Positions 23,521 to 37,700 of a stretch of DNA of 64,000 nt are shown here, in pieces. Position 1 is the stretch's first letter; every line of letters starts with the position of its first letter. Below the pieces are notes generated by a model, which was given only the letters and a program-made list of their open reading frames with translations, was not told the DNA's origin and searched no databases. A program made the translations under genes and the position numbers. The stretch comes from Trogon surrucura (Eukaryota; Chordata; Aves; Trogoniformes; Trogonidae), in assembly GCA_020746105.1 (NCBI GenBank), contig CM036617.1, positions 147,006,578-147,070,577 on the forward strand. Direction: 5' to 3'.

Positions 23521-26500
23521 TTCAGACCCCACTTGTGCTGCACATGCGATGGGTTTGGAAGCTGGCTAGACCCCACGTTGTGTGGTTTTTATTGCCGAGG
23601 AGCTGGTATTATTTCGCTTTCATCCAATGCCTTTGCTTTTTGTTTTCTGTTTTTAAGCGAGGGTTGCGGTTGTTTCTAACCCATATGTCTCTAGTTTTGA
23701 GCCGCGTGGTTTGCCCCCTCTGTCTCTCATCATTGCTTTTGGCCCAGTTTCTTGACAGGAAATGCGAGATTTATTTTATCTGGCCTGAACTACATTGTTC
23801 CTTCCTGACTACTGGTGTTACTTCACTCCAAATAACACGGCTTTGCGCTTATTGCCTGTGCAAGGTCAAAGTCTGAGGGGAAAAAGGCATATTTAAGAGC
23901 AAGGATGAGAGAAGGGGATAAGCCTTCAGGGCAAGAAAAGAGAACAAAACGCAGAGGGGAGAGGGAGAAATGTTAAGAAATTAAGACATGATGTAAAAAG
24001 TTTTGGTTTGGAGGAGATTTCCCCATTTTCCTCCAGCCAGAAGCAAGCTCAGCTGCTGCTATAGAATAACTCTTGGATACAGACTCAAGACAAGCTAGTA
24101 ACAAAAACGTTATCAACTGACGCAGGACATAGCCAGGTAATTTAGATCATAAAATCAAGGAGAAAAGCAGTTACAAAAATTGGTACAAGAATTTTTAAAA
24201 TGTTGCCGAAGATTTTCAGTCTTTCTCTGTTCCCTCAGCAGAACAAGCAGCACAGAAATGTGAAATACATCGGCGGTTAAGAGGAAAGCAGGCTGAATGT
24301 AAACAAACATATAAATGCTGAAAACCAAATACCAGTTTTTAAATGAATTCCATTTGAGTTTCTCTGGTGCTTGCAGAAGGATTTAAAAATCTTTACCTGG
24401 TTTCATTAAATACACAGTAAATTAACTTCTAAAAGGTAGGGCAGGATCTGTGCTGGGCATTGCGGCTCTGCTGAAACCCACGACACTCATGCTACCCAAG
24501 AGCAGAACAGCTTTGGGGCTGTCAAATTGCTTTTGACTCATCAAAGGGTTAAAAAATCCATCTCTCTCCATATACCTGACCTAAACCAAATGCAAAGCAA
24601 CAAAGCTAATTCTCCAGCCGGCAGAGGCACATATCTTGCCAGCATCTGAACCTGCAGAGCATTTACTTTGAGCAGGGAATGCAGCTTCAGCCTGACCACT
24701 TACTTGCTTTTATCCTTGAAATCAGACTGCTCTAAGCTGTTCGCAGCTTCAGATGAGCACAGGAGTAATGGGCACTTTTGCCTAAAACACACCCAAACAC
24801 TAGAATAAGTACCTTTTTCAGATTGAATTCCCTATCTTAAGCTGATCTCAAATTTTGTTTTGTAAGACACTTTGGACAAAGTCATCTCCCACTGCGTTTT
24901 TACCTGTGATGGTCCAGAAGGAACTTAAAACGCCTGGTGAAAGCCTGCAGTTGCAAATTAGCTACTAACCAGCAAGACTACGGCAGCTCAAAGATGTTTG
25001 AATAACTCCACAAGTTCTAATGTTTTTGTGACTTCTTTCCTGATATCAGCCAAAACAAATTCTTCAGGATGGTGCCCGTGGCCTGAGAGGAGAAGGCAAG
25101 GATGGCTCTTCAAACAACCTGAATGGGCACTAACAGCACTGCAAGTCAATAGCAAAAAGGGCTCCACATTCCCTCAAACACCAAGGCACGTTACTGGGTC
25201 AGTACAACATCCCTGCACCAAGCACTGGCTGGCTCTGTGTGGTACAGAAACCCAGGGCTCTGCCCTGTGACCTGAGCAACACTCCAGACCTCTGCTTCCA
25301 GAGCATCACATCACGCTCTCGCACGCAGCCAGCCGGTTTCCTCTCACCTAAGGGAAAACGGTTTTCTGTACCAGCTGGAAGGTGGTGTCTGGGGAGCTGG
25401 CTCTTGCTCCTCATCCCAGAAACACAAGGATAGCACACACACTGATTCAAATATCTCATTTACTTGTTCACAGCTCAGAGAAGGGTCTGAAAAATGTTGT
25501 AACTGGTACGATGAAGAGCATGGGGCCAAGTGGCTGTGAGCAGCGAGGAGCAGAGCTCCCCTCTCAGCGGGAGGAAGTGACTACATTGGCTCAGCTGAGC
25601 ACTGAATTGTACTACTGCATGACAAGGTGGGTAAAGCAAAGATTGTCCTTTGCATTTTGGGGTGCAAATTTCTAGCTGAGGTGCCAAGGCATTGTTTTAC
25701 TGCAGCACATGTCACTAACAGCAGCCTGACCTCCTGCTGCACGCTGACATGTCTCTCTTTTCTAGGCCATTTATTATCTCAAATTGCTTATCCTTATGAA
25801 ATAGTGAGTCTCTAAGTGTCCTGGCTTAAAAACACATGATCAAGCCTTACGGCCCAGTCCTGTTCCCTTTACGCTGAGGTCTGAAGACTAAAGAGGTTAT
25901 CAAATTAAGAATGGCCACGTAGGGAAAAAAAAAAAATTAAAAATGGAATTAAAGTTTGCAAGAGCCTTTCAACAGAGTGGTGAGCCAAATATGCCCCGCA
26001 CCATCTTTCTGACACTCACCCCCATGCTCCTAGAGTGAGAGGCTAAAAGACCCACGGGTCACCTTCAGTGGTGCTTTGTACCCTTCAGAGTCTACCTACT
26101 TCATTGCAATTAGGTTTCAGTTGTGTTTAGCATTCCATGATTGCCCTACTTTAGGGTCCCTTCATTATCCTAGCTTGAAAAATAGCGATGTTGCAACACT
26201 GCAGTGTTTCTGTTGTGATTGTCATGATGGAAGCAGAGCCAATGCAATTTGCCCATGTTTTAGTAACCGCCATCTGGCAGGGATATGGTGACATGCTAAT
26301 CTTCACAGGACTCTTGTTTTTCAACTATCTGCTGGACAACTAAGGAGATCACCAGGCTGCTGGGATGAGTGCCAGATGGGAGGCAGGTATGTTTATGAGT
26401 TTAAGATTCTTATTTTCTTTCAGTGCTTTCACATGCTGTTCATGGAGTGGCAGGAAAAGTGAAAAGGGGGAGGAGGGGATGAGTCAGTGACTAGACTACA

Positions 26501-29500
26501 ACTGTTCAAAATCACTTTGAAGTTCTGCAAAATGTGGTTGTTTCACAGTCCATCACTTGTCTCCTGTTTGTTCACTTGGCCTTGAGGTTCGGATGGGCTT
26601 TTCGGGAGTCCTCTTTTCTAGTGCTCTGCCCAATGCCCTCAGTCTGACAGGCAAACCCGTCGCTGAACACGGCGCACGCTACTCAACAGAACAGCCATGC
26701 CTGCCTCTCTGCCTCATTCTTGTAGCCCTGGTGAGCTCTGGGGTGATGGAAGGATAGTCATATGCCACCGCACCAGTAATTACAGGCAGTTGAAATGGTG
26801 TTAGTATAGCAGTTAAATCTTGAACGGAAATCTTAGACAGAGCTACGACAGCTTTGCACTAAGAACGAGAGAAAAGCCTGCTCATCATCATCCTAGAGTT
26901 CAGGACCGCTAAAACGGCAAAAATTGTTGTGACAAGATGGAGATTGAGTCTCCCGGATGATAAATGCCTAAGTAACTCAAAGGATAATGATGACATCAAA
27001 ACTATATAACTATTTTGGAGTTTACCTAAAAATTCCACAAGAAAATCCACCAGCTTCTGAATGGTGAAAGGACAACTGAGGATTCCGACAAAGTGTTCTG
27101 CTCCTCAAGTGATCCAGACGTTAACTTTGTCTGGAAAATGCCCAGGCCTCAGCTACATGATGCCTCTTAAGCTCCACCGCTAGATCTCATGTCTCTGGGT
27201 CTCCTTAGGAGCGGCCACATCTCATTGCCACAGGTCTCAGCTGGGAGGAGGGTGTGCAGCACCCACCCAGCTCACTAGGGCTGGAGCCAACCCTGTCTCC
27301 TGCCAACTCTACAGAAAAAAATCAGCAGCTTCAGCAAATTCATCCAACAAATACTGGTGTAAACTATTTCAGTAGCTGCAGTAAATATTTATCCCTATCA
27401 CAACCCGGATACCTACACTTAACTTCTTACCGCGACTCACCTTCTCACAGGGGGGCCAAAAAACTGAGTCTAGTGTTAGCCACTGTAATGACTAACATCC
27501 CTAACGACTAACGAAGAACTACAGCTAAAAACACAAGCTGCTTTAGCTCAAATTAAACAGTCATGGCTAGGGCTGAAAGATTCATGTTCAGCTCAAACGT
27601 AGAGGAGTATCTGTGGCACACTCTCACCAACACGTTACATTGACAGCGCTACGTGCAATAAATCCTTATTACAGTAGGCTTCTCATAAAAAAGATTTCTG
27701 ATGAGGGGACTGGTTTGGAAGAACTCTGTGCTGCATCAATAAAGGAAAACTAACAACTCTGCACACATTTCCCCCCAAACAAAAAACATAGCACGAATAA
27801 AAGAAACCCCTCACCTGTCATGCTCAGGTTGGAAATCAACTCGTGGTTATTGTTGAGGGTGAAGAATGCAATATGCACATGTACCTTCCCTTTCTTCCCT
27901 CACTCTAGGTAAGGCAATTACTGTGGGAATTATCTGCTCAATTATTAATTAAATATCTATAAATTCACACACTCACAGACAGTCTCTCTCTCAATAGGTC
28001 TTGGCATAAGGGAGCACACAGAATTTTGGCAACGAGCTGAGAGTGGAATAGGCGGCACAACTTAGACATGCCCAAGCCTTCTTGACACAGGAACAGCTTC
28101 TCTTCCCTATGCCAGTGGTTCGCTCGGTGCCAGCTCTGATGCACACCCCCTTCCAGGAATGGCTCTCATCCATGCTGGCAAACAAAATGATAGAGAAGAA
28201 AATACGAAATTACTCTTCAAAATGTAAGTGGAAGGATGAGCACAGCGCCAAGTGAGAAGTATCCAAATGTGAGATCCCACACTGCTACATGTCAGTTGGA
28301 AAGATGACACACATACAGAAAGTCAAGCAAACAGGTTCGTCCACAAAGGGAAGCTAAAGGAGATCATTTGCATTTTGGATAATAAAATATTTAAAGCAGC
28401 ACTGCACAAATTATAAATAAAAACACTAACTGCAGTCACCAAGAATGCAAGCACCCTATGTGGAAGCTGGCCAGCAAACCCCTTCATTAATTACAATATG
28501 ATCAGAAGGAAATAGAAAAGTGGCTACAGACCTCTGAAGGCCAGCAGGTAATGCGAGCCAATTGGTTATTCAGTTCTAATTAAGGGATCCAATAGTTATT
28601 TTGGACAACTCACAGAGGAATAAAGCAAGAGTTCAGGGTGAAGTAAAGTCTACTTTATTTAACAATCTGTGACTGATTATAAGGGAGCAGCAAGTTCCAG
28701 ATGGGTGGGAGTGCTTGTAAAACCCCTCTATTTTGCAACAACTTACAACCAATGCTTTTAGTTTCCACCTATTGTAATGTTGCCACTTAGCACGACAAGC
28801 AGAACAGAACAAAGAAACCTGAAACCAACTTTGCACCAAAAATCGGGGACTGGACAGGACATGCTTTCCCACTCCACAAAGAATGTAGCTCAGGCTTCTG
28901 GTTTTAGCATCTTATTCAAGACAACACCCTATTTAGAGCATTCCTTGGTTGAGCCCTCAGCTCTGATCTAACCCTAAGAAACTGTTTAATTGTTGTGTAA
29001 AATATGCAGGCTTTTTGGGGCAGAGATCATGTCTGTTTCTGTGCTGTAGAAAAATGATCATGAAGAGAGTATTTTAAAATAACTTTTACTTCAGCTATTA
29101 TTTATTTGCAACTATCTGTTTTTAAGAGCAACTATCATTTTGAAATGAATGATCCTTTTGCTTTTTAAAATTAATCTTGTTCATGTCCTCATGTCCATCC
29201 GGATTTATCATTGCTGGTGTGCAAATCACACGGAAGCACGGAAATCTCACCAGTTTGCAAAAAATGTAGACCCTTTTCTGCTATAATTGCAAGTTCAAGA
29301 AACAGTTAATTTTTATATACAAAAAAGGCAACATACTTTAGCACTGACTCCCGTCCCATGCCTTTACCCACCCTGTACCTAATCCCCACTGTCTTGCCAC
29401 AGCAGTGGAAAAGCAGCAGCACCATGAGTAATGGTAAAAGCCTTGAACTTAGCAGCCTTAATTGATTCATATTCTGCAAAAAGAAGAAGAAAAGGTCTAT

Positions 29501-29730
29501 GTTTGTCTCCTTGCAGATCTCCTAAGTAAACTCTACTAGACAGAGTACACGCATTAGGTTCACTGTTGTTTCGCAGCTCAGCACAGCTAGGCAAGATAAC
29601 ATAACGCAACATGCATCTGCGAGGATTTCCCTAGGCAGCTGCTCTAGAAGGGTTAATGACTGATGTTTCCATTAAATCTGACCTACCTCTCAGTTTTGCA
29701 GGAGCCTGATGTAATCCTTGGTTTGCACCT

Positions 29731-29746
29731 ATTTGCATGGGCAAAT
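29731..29746. promoter_or_regulatory. octamer-type inverted repeat
   Basis: ATTTGCATGGGCAAAT contains the perfect octamer ATTTGCAT and an inverted ATTTGC / GCAAAT pair spaced by four bases. POU proteins can bind such paired half-sites as dimers. A chance occurrence is possible. Confidence 0.35.
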
Positions 29747-31289
29747 GGAGTTGCCCCCATAACATGTAACACACAACCCTCGCTCTAACAAAAGGTCAAA
29801 TCATTTTAAATGGACGCATACAGTATTACTTCTACTTAGGCTTAAAACAAACAAAACGGGGCAAAGCCGGCCTACGCACCGTGCTGCTACTTACCAAGAA
29901 TTAAAAGCTCCGCATCCACAGTCTAATGGCCACTGTAGGCATCCATGTGTACTTTGAACAGAAATCAATACTATCACCTCGCAACTGCCAGCCAGGACAA
30001 TATTCAGCCTCCCTGAGCTCTCCAGTCCAAAACATCGATCATCTCAACTCTAAACTTTCAAGGCCCAGTTATAGTCTCCTTCGCTCAGAATTCAGGGTCA
30101 GGTGAGAACAGCAGAAAGAACAAAAAGCCTTTCTAGAAGAAGCCATTCGTTCACCGATTTATTTTTAAATCCTGCCTCTGAATTTGTTTCCAACACAAAG
30201 AGATTGAGGATGGGTGTCTTTGAGGATTGATTACAGGGTATGCACTACTTTGCCCAACTATATGAACACATACCAAAGTTCAACCCAGACCAAACAATGG
30301 GAGAGGAGCTGATGACCACAAAACACACCCACTCAGGAACTGAACTAACACCTTTATGATTAATAGTAGTTGACTCTTAACTCTGATAGTCTCAGCTCAG
30401 AGACCTAATATTGAACATCAACATACTCCTAGAAGGCATTTCACCAGATTGGATTTGTGACATCACCAGTTAGGCAGCACTGTTTGAGAAATATAATGAA
30501 AAGATACAGATGCTGAACAGTACATCATTCAATATTCCAGCATTCATTTACTAAATATGCTTTACTAAGAGAGTTTAATACCCGCATTAACAGCAGAGGT
30601 AGTTTTTATAGAGCTGAAATATTAATTGATCAGATGCTGACATCACCATGTGCTCCATATTTCTTCCTTAAGGATGTTCAGGAATTGTCTCTTACGGGTT
30701 TTTTGACAGAAAAGTAGTCTTCACCAAATCAAATTTTTCGACGAGGAAAATTTTATTGTGCCAAAATAATCAAATGAAATTAAATATTTTGGGGCAAGAT
30801 CAGTGCAACTTGCATCATTTCAGTATATTTAAGCTACCTGATGGTATTTATCCGAAGGCACTTGTGCAAGCAAATGAGGCAATTCTGGAAAGGGCAGGGG
30901 AAGTACAAGTAGAAAAGAACAAAATAGTACTTGGCTGTAAAGAAATTAAAACTGGGGGAATTGCAAACTTCAGCTCACCTTCAATTCCCAGAAAAACGGA
31001 AAAAATAAATAAACTTTTTGTAAGCACATGAGTGGTAACAAGGAGATAAAGAATACACATCAGTGTTCGTCTGTCAAGAAAATATCTTGCTAAATGAATC
31101 CCATTTCTTTCTGTTACTTATGGTTCTGTGCACAGCACCAGAAGTAGTAGTTGCCATTCTTGGACCGTGGTTCAGTTTTTGAAACTGTCTGACACTACCT
31201 TCACATAAGCAAATTATACGATATTCAAGAGAGATGCTCTTGCTGGAACTATCATGGGCAGATAGGAAAACAATACAGTACTACAAATA

Positions 31290-31790
31290 AAACATTATTA
31301 ATGGTTCATTGCTAAAATGGCAGAACGCACGTAGAGGCGTTCTGCAAGGATCTGTCCTAAATCTGGTGCTACTCAATATTTTCACTAGCAATTTCGATGA
31401 TGGAATAAAGTGCTCTTATGAAATCCACAGATAGCATCAAACTGACAGAGACAGCAAGTAGGAAGACAGAATCGGAATTCAAAATGATCTTGAAAATTGG
31501 AGGAGCAGCCTGAAAAGGATGCAGTTGGGACAAGAAGATGTAACTATAATTAGGTAGAACAGTTAACTGCATAAATGCAGGATTGGGAGCAACTGGTTAG
31601 GGAGCACTTATTTGGGAAAGGATCTGGGTATTACAGCCAACTGCAAGCCAACAATGTGATGATATGGTGAAAAAAGCCAGCATCACACTGGGATATCTGT
31701 CATCACGGAAGTATACAAAGAAAGTCTTTCACTCTATCCATCGCTGGTAAGACTTCTATAGGGACTATTTCAAGACACTTCTCTTGAAAA
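31290..31790 (+). mobile_element. ancient, heavily decayed CR1 ORF2 fragment
   Basis: Translated pieces still follow the CR1 reverse transcriptase and its downstream region: GVLQGSVLNLVLLNIF, then DDGIKC, then a segment where the family's FADD catalytic box should be. There the bases read STDS, so the two essential aspartates are not both kept. Further downstream, nucleotides around 31610-31690 still match the CR1 pattern 'ggaaaggatctgg...aagccaacaatgtgatg', and 31728-31775 matches the 'ctctactc...gctggtgag' part. Stops and frameshifts are frequent. No 3' terminus is visible. It is much older than the 8.3 kb and 21.7 kb copies. Confidence 0.75.
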
Positions 31791-34700
31791 AAGATGTGGT
31801 CTACCTGTAGATGGTTTCTAATTTCCACCCAAAATCTAACGATCGCTATATGTCTGAACATCTTTTTGTTACATCTTAAGTTACATTGGTCTTCTCCTCC
31901 TTGGTGCATTAATACAGATAAATCATATAACCACTTGATCTTGCTAGGTTAAACAAATCAAACCTTTTATTCTTTTTCATCAAACAGACTCTCTCTTCCC
32001 CAGATAATTTTTGTAGTTATTCTTCAGTGGGTTCCAGCTTAAATTAATCTCTTTAAACACACATCAATGGAGCTGTACACAGCGTTCTACATGTTTTGTA
32101 CAACGGTTGTCTTCCCTCTTTTGCTGGAAATATCAAACTTGATATATCCTGCACTCACATTGTCTTTTCCACATGGTCACATTTAATGTTTCGGAGTAAT
32201 CTTATGATCACCTAAACATGCAGGTCCTTCCCCTTCACTCTGAGGAAGGGAGTTGATGACAAGGTATAGCAAACATTCTTGTCTTTAGTCCTTAACCAAA
32301 CGACCTTGTTTGTGCTGTAAAGTTTTATCTGACTGTTAATCCTGTGTTCCTCAAAGTCATCTAATTTTTCATTATGGTATTCTGATCTTCCCCTAAAATG
32401 ATAGTGCCTCTCAAATTTGTATGGTTGGTTTCTGTTCAAAACACAACTGTAAGAGCAATTAAAGTTCTTTACCAGTCTTATTCTTCCCTTTTATTTAGGT
32501 GTATGAACTACAAAAATCATGTAAATTACAATTTGTTCTTTTTTTTTTTTTCAAAAATAGAAATCAACCATATGACGTTTTGAGTCATTAATTCCGTAAC
32601 TGTCATGATCCAACCCTCTCACTTCTGAAAGACTGATAGGGTGTTTATTCCTTTTAACCCCTGTGATAAGTTTATATTGATTGAACATTTTCAAAGTCGA
32701 CACTGCAAGGGAGGGAGGGGAAAAAAAAAAAAAGCTGAAAATTGCAGTTCCCAATCAGGCAATAAACTTTGCCAAAGGTCAGCTCTGTGCTAGAGTTCAC
32801 ACTTTTAAAACATACATTATTTTCTCTTTAAATAACATGCAAGATAATATTCATGATATACTATGCCAATGCTTTCCAAAGTGCTATAAAACATACTCTT
32901 TGCTATGCAATGAACTCCTCAAATATATACTGGAACTGACAGAATAGTTCTATATTGGATGATAAAATTATAATCTGAAATTTTACAGCATGTTGTAAGG
33001 AGATCAGGCAGGAAGACTATACAGCCCAGATGATGGTTCTTTCTAGCTCTGCACTGATCCCTACAGCTCATAGTCACTGATTACAACAAGGACAACTGCG
33101 TTATCCAAAGCAGAGTAAACAAACAATACCTGAAACACTGCAACCATTACTAAACATGTTCTGAATGTCTGGCTGCTTCAAAAACTAATCAGATATATTT
33201 CTATTGATGTTTCAATAAAATAATACGCGTGTGTGTGTGTGAAGGGATGGGATAGGAAAGGTTGGGGCTGACTTGTGTATTAAAGACGCTCTTTTTCACA
33301 GTCTTGTGATTCCTGCTCTTCCAGAGTTTTCTGAAGCAAGCGTTTCAGATCCGGCTGCTGCACAAGCCCAGTAACTACTTCTCATCACAAGTTTCCTAAG
33401 GAGCCTCAGCAGACAGATGGAAACGATACACATGCGCACCAGCCACTCCAACACAATAGAGCCACTGTATCAGTAATGTGGGAAATACAGCATCCCTCCA
33501 TCCCTGAGCAGGCTTTAATGCACTGCACTGCAACAGCTCCAAAGAAGTGCTTGTGGTCTAGAAAGTCTATCATCTGTATATTAAAAAGTCATAGCTGGCA
33601 CCGCTATCTCTTTGGCACAACACTTAAAAAATAGCAGTTAAAAAGGAAAAATAAAAGGAATACATCAAAGCCACACAGAAGTCAGAGTAATTTAGTCACT
33701 TGTGACCAGAAAAGCATATAAATGCACACTTAGCTTGACTCCAGTGCAAGTGAAGACAGGGTTTACGTATTTGCTGAGTCAGGATCTTAGCACTGAACAT
33801 TACCTAAAATTGCTCTGTCGCCAAACCCACTAGGCACATTCTTAACCTAAAATTGGTATCATACCATGTATCCACTATTAACAATAATGGAGTAACACCA
33901 TCCCCACATACCGAGTAAGAGGCACTTTCATATATTTCAACGGCATACCTTTCACTGAGAAAACCCCACGTAATTTGTTATATGCACACCTTGAAAGCAA
34001 GTTGTTTGTCTGTGCAAACAGCTGCTAGCAAAACGTAGAAGAGCGCGTACAGAAGGGCGACCCAAGTGCGCACAGCTGGACTCTTGAGCAGAACCGAGGT
34101 GTCCATCAAGCAGTCACCAAAACTCAGACTTCAGCTGGACTGACGGGTTTGATGGCCACCCCAAGTCCCAGCACTCCGCGTTGCCCTTGGGTGGGCTGAG
34201 GGAAGGGACGAAGCAGAGTCGCTGTCCCGTACGCTGCTGCTTCCTCTGACGGCTTTGATGCTGCTGCTGCATGAGGGGGAGCTTGAGGCCCTGAAGCAAC
34301 CAGGGAGGACCTGGAAGCAGAGAGCCACCACCCAAGCACAAACACTGCACAGAGTTAGCGACAACTGCATGCAGAAGCAACCTTCTTCCACGACGTTCAG
34401 TAAAAAACACATTTACATCAGTTATTTCTGAGGATGCAAAATTATTACAGGGGTTAGTACGGATTTATTTTTTTCCCCTGCTCACCAGTGTTGCTGTGGA
34501 ACAGAAGGAATGAAAAGTGGGGGCTCACTGTTTGTAGCCATGAACACCATGTGTCCGAGGGTAAAGAGAATATCTATGCTAGAGGATGGGAGCATTTGTT
34601 CTTCCCATTCATTTGAGAAAAAGACACCATAAGGAAAAATAAATATTTTGTTTTAAAAATGGGAAAAAGAGGAAAAAGAAGAAGGAAGGACTAATTTGGA

Positions 34701-37700
34701 TGTCAGAGCAGGGAGGATGCAGACCTCAAAAATACTTCATACCGGTTTTCAGCTTTCCATATATACAATGGCAGTAGTAATTATAAAAACAAATAATCAG
34801 ACATTAGAGCTGACTTAATCCTTGCTTAAGTACTGGAGACATTTAACTCTGAAAGCATGTACAATGTGATTATAAATAAAACCTGTGGTCTATCATTAAA
34901 CTGAGCTATTTCAGAGTTTTAAGAGTAGAAGATGGCCACTCGAGAATTAATGGTACTGATGCTGATGCAGTAGCATCAGCCACCAAACTTCAAGCAGAGC
35001 CTGTGTTATATTTCAAGATTTTACATCCACCTACTAAGACTGATTACCTCCTCCGAGTCCCTGAATGGAGAGGGCACTTCAGGACATGCTCAAATGTATC
35101 TGTATTTAGGAAAGTACTTAAATGTGTGCTCACACAAAGGGGTATTTCTTTGAACTGGGGTCTTAAGTTTCCTGGAGCTGATGTTACTGCAGTCTACTAA
35201 AAATTGGGCTTTTAGTACAAGTCTGGATGATATGCTTGGTGATCAACGAATATCAAACCTTTAAAAACAATTTCACTAGGTCAATCTTTTATTATATATT
35301 TACATACACAGACACGATAAGTACAGTAACAGGTGCTTTAAATCTGTGTGTCATAAATGAAAAGAACTATTAATTCTGAAACTAAGAGTCAAAACATTCC
35401 TTGGTTTTAAACAAAAGAGAGCTCTAGACAAAGTCACCTCTGGGTGCTTTTGTATTTTCCACACAAAGTGCATAGGATCAGCAAAACTCATATAGCCAAG
35501 ATTTCCTTGGAAAACATTTAAGGTCCCTATCCCACTTGAGACACCAAGCCATTACTACTAACCTCTTACCCAAGTGAAAAGCTCCATTAGCTCTGAAAAG
35601 GATGATTGCTTCAAGGGAAAACAAAGTGCTCGGAGAAAGAAACCCTCCTGAAAATGAGAGCATTCTCTCCTTGCTGGCAGTGAATACAGCCCGTACCTCT
35701 GCAAGAGAGAGGATGCTCCTGTAAAAGCCCCAGCTCACCGGGGAGGACTCTTAACTATGTTCAGACAAGCTGCACGTATGTCCTCTTTGCCAGGGCTAAA
35801 GTCTCAACAACCACATATTCTGTGGTAAAAAAAATTATTTTCACATCTTTGTCCTGCCCCAGATTGGTCAGATAAAGAACTGTGCTCAGTGTAGTGAATT
35901 GGAGGGATTTTTTTAGGAGACAGAAGCTGCAGACCAGTGTGTAGTTGGGGAAAAGCAACTGAACTGAATAGTAAGATTGGAAAGGAGCTGGATCCTGATG
36001 CAGTGAAGACAGATTGTGCCCCAGATGTGGCACCAAGGTTATTAAAGTCCTCTTCATCAGATTGTGCAAACACATAGCCACATATAATTGTTTACAGCTC
36101 TGTCAAAGATACCTGCGGCTTAGGATCCTGCAAAACACGCAGCAAGAAAGGGTCTTTATTGACTGAACAAGCGGCGACCTGTTACTGAATGTGTTTGTTA
36201 GCACTTCCAACGTGATCATGTGTCTTGAGCCACGATATGAAATAAAGGCCCCTTTCTGCTAAAGAAAACCCTTCTCTGTCCTAGAATTTCTAATAACACT
36301 TTTTTTTCTATAGTTAGGATTCATTACATCTGGCTGTTTTTTTCCAAACCTTTCTGGCTCACTTAGTTGCAAGGCTATACTCAGGGTGCTTTTGGCTTCT
36401 AAAAGGGGACTGAGTATTCCTTTATATTTTGAAACAGGAATCAATGAAAGCTGATTTTTTTTGGCAATTTTTGATGACTTTCGCACACAGTCCTCTGTTT
36501 TGCTTTGTGGACTTGGTCTGGTTTGTCTTAGGTGCCACAATGCTATCAAAGTACAAATTACTGTACATGCTATTTGCTGACATTACAAGCTGTGATCTGG
36601 CACCAAAAGCAACTTAACTGAGCTGAGATAGTGGTGTGTACTCTGTGACAGATTACTGCATAGGCAAAAGGAAAAGGTCTTACTTAGGTAACACAGTGGG
36701 CTTTTGCCCATCATATTACATGTTAATTCTGTGACCTGAAACTCTTGATGATTCCTTGACAGCTAAGGAGAACTGCTAGCACCCTCGTGTCTTTACAGTG
36801 CTAACTTTTCCTCTCCAAGCCCCTTCATCCTTTTTTCCTACCTCAATACTTTGCAACATGAAAAGGATGGAAGCAAAAGTTAACATGCTTTAGCAGTCCC
36901 CACAGACAGCTTAAACAAACACTGCAATTGCAATTTAGACAATCTGGAGTCCATTCAATATTAAATCCCCATCCCAGGCTACAACTGCCAAACAAATAAA
37001 GGATTCGTGGAGTACTTTACACTGTCATTTACTACCGCAACCATTGTCACTTGACAATCCAGAGGAGGAGTCTGCAAGGTCCAATACTGCACCAGCTACG
37101 TCTGTCAACAAGAAGACAGAGAGCTCTGCTAAGCAAACAGGACTGATCCTGCTTTACACAGTCTCCCTTTGTCTTGCCCCAGCTGAGTCTCTTCTAATCT
37201 TCTCAGACTATCTTCAGCAGCATAAGCAAGAACCTCTGCTGGGACCAGGCAGACAAAAGATGCCTTTCTTCATCCCTGTGTACTGTTTAAATGTTTATGC
37301 CACTCCACCTCGGTCCCCCTACCGTTATCCCTCGTTCCCACACGCTGCACAACTGGAATGAACGCATCATTTATTTGCCACAGCAAATTATACCAGGGTT
37401 TGTCATGTCAAAGGGTAGAAAAAAACCAAACCACCGAAAATGATATTGTTGGTTTGGGGTTGAAATTCACTACACATTTTACTCTCCCTCAGCCGCAATT
37501 TATTTCAGTTGCTTACTCTGAAGGGGCACCTAGATCAAGCTCCCATTGTGCTACTTCATGTCAGGATGAGCTGGTTTGGTTAGAGAGCTCTCATTTGTCT
37601 CCTAGAGAAAGCCACTGGCATTAGAAACATTCACCACCTCCAAAAATTGAATCTGCCCGGAGACATTTAGGTAAAAGTGATTAAGGCATACTACTCTAGA

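Larger units (their letters stand above)
22236..31289. other. unique noncoding DNA, about 9 kb
   Basis: No exon, RNA gene or clear transposon is supported. Short A-runs occur at 23085-23095 and 25924-25937. AT-rich blocks with TAAT or octamer-like motifs lie near 23200-23520 and 28980-29230, and an octamer palindrome is at 29731-29746. Frames reach only about 113 codons (23535-23876) and show no domain. Nothing else was recognised. Confidence 0.45.

Noticed and set aside
28620-28900. Possible LTR-like segment (TTTATTTAACA near a CT-rich flank)
   Set aside because: No paired LTR, primer binding site or polyprotein remnant was found. The resemblance is too weak to call.
34961-34980. 8-bp stem hairpin GCTGATGC/GCATCAGC as a microRNA precursor or terminator
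   Set aside because: The stem is far too short for a microRNA precursor, and intrinsic terminators do not apply to vertebrate DNA.
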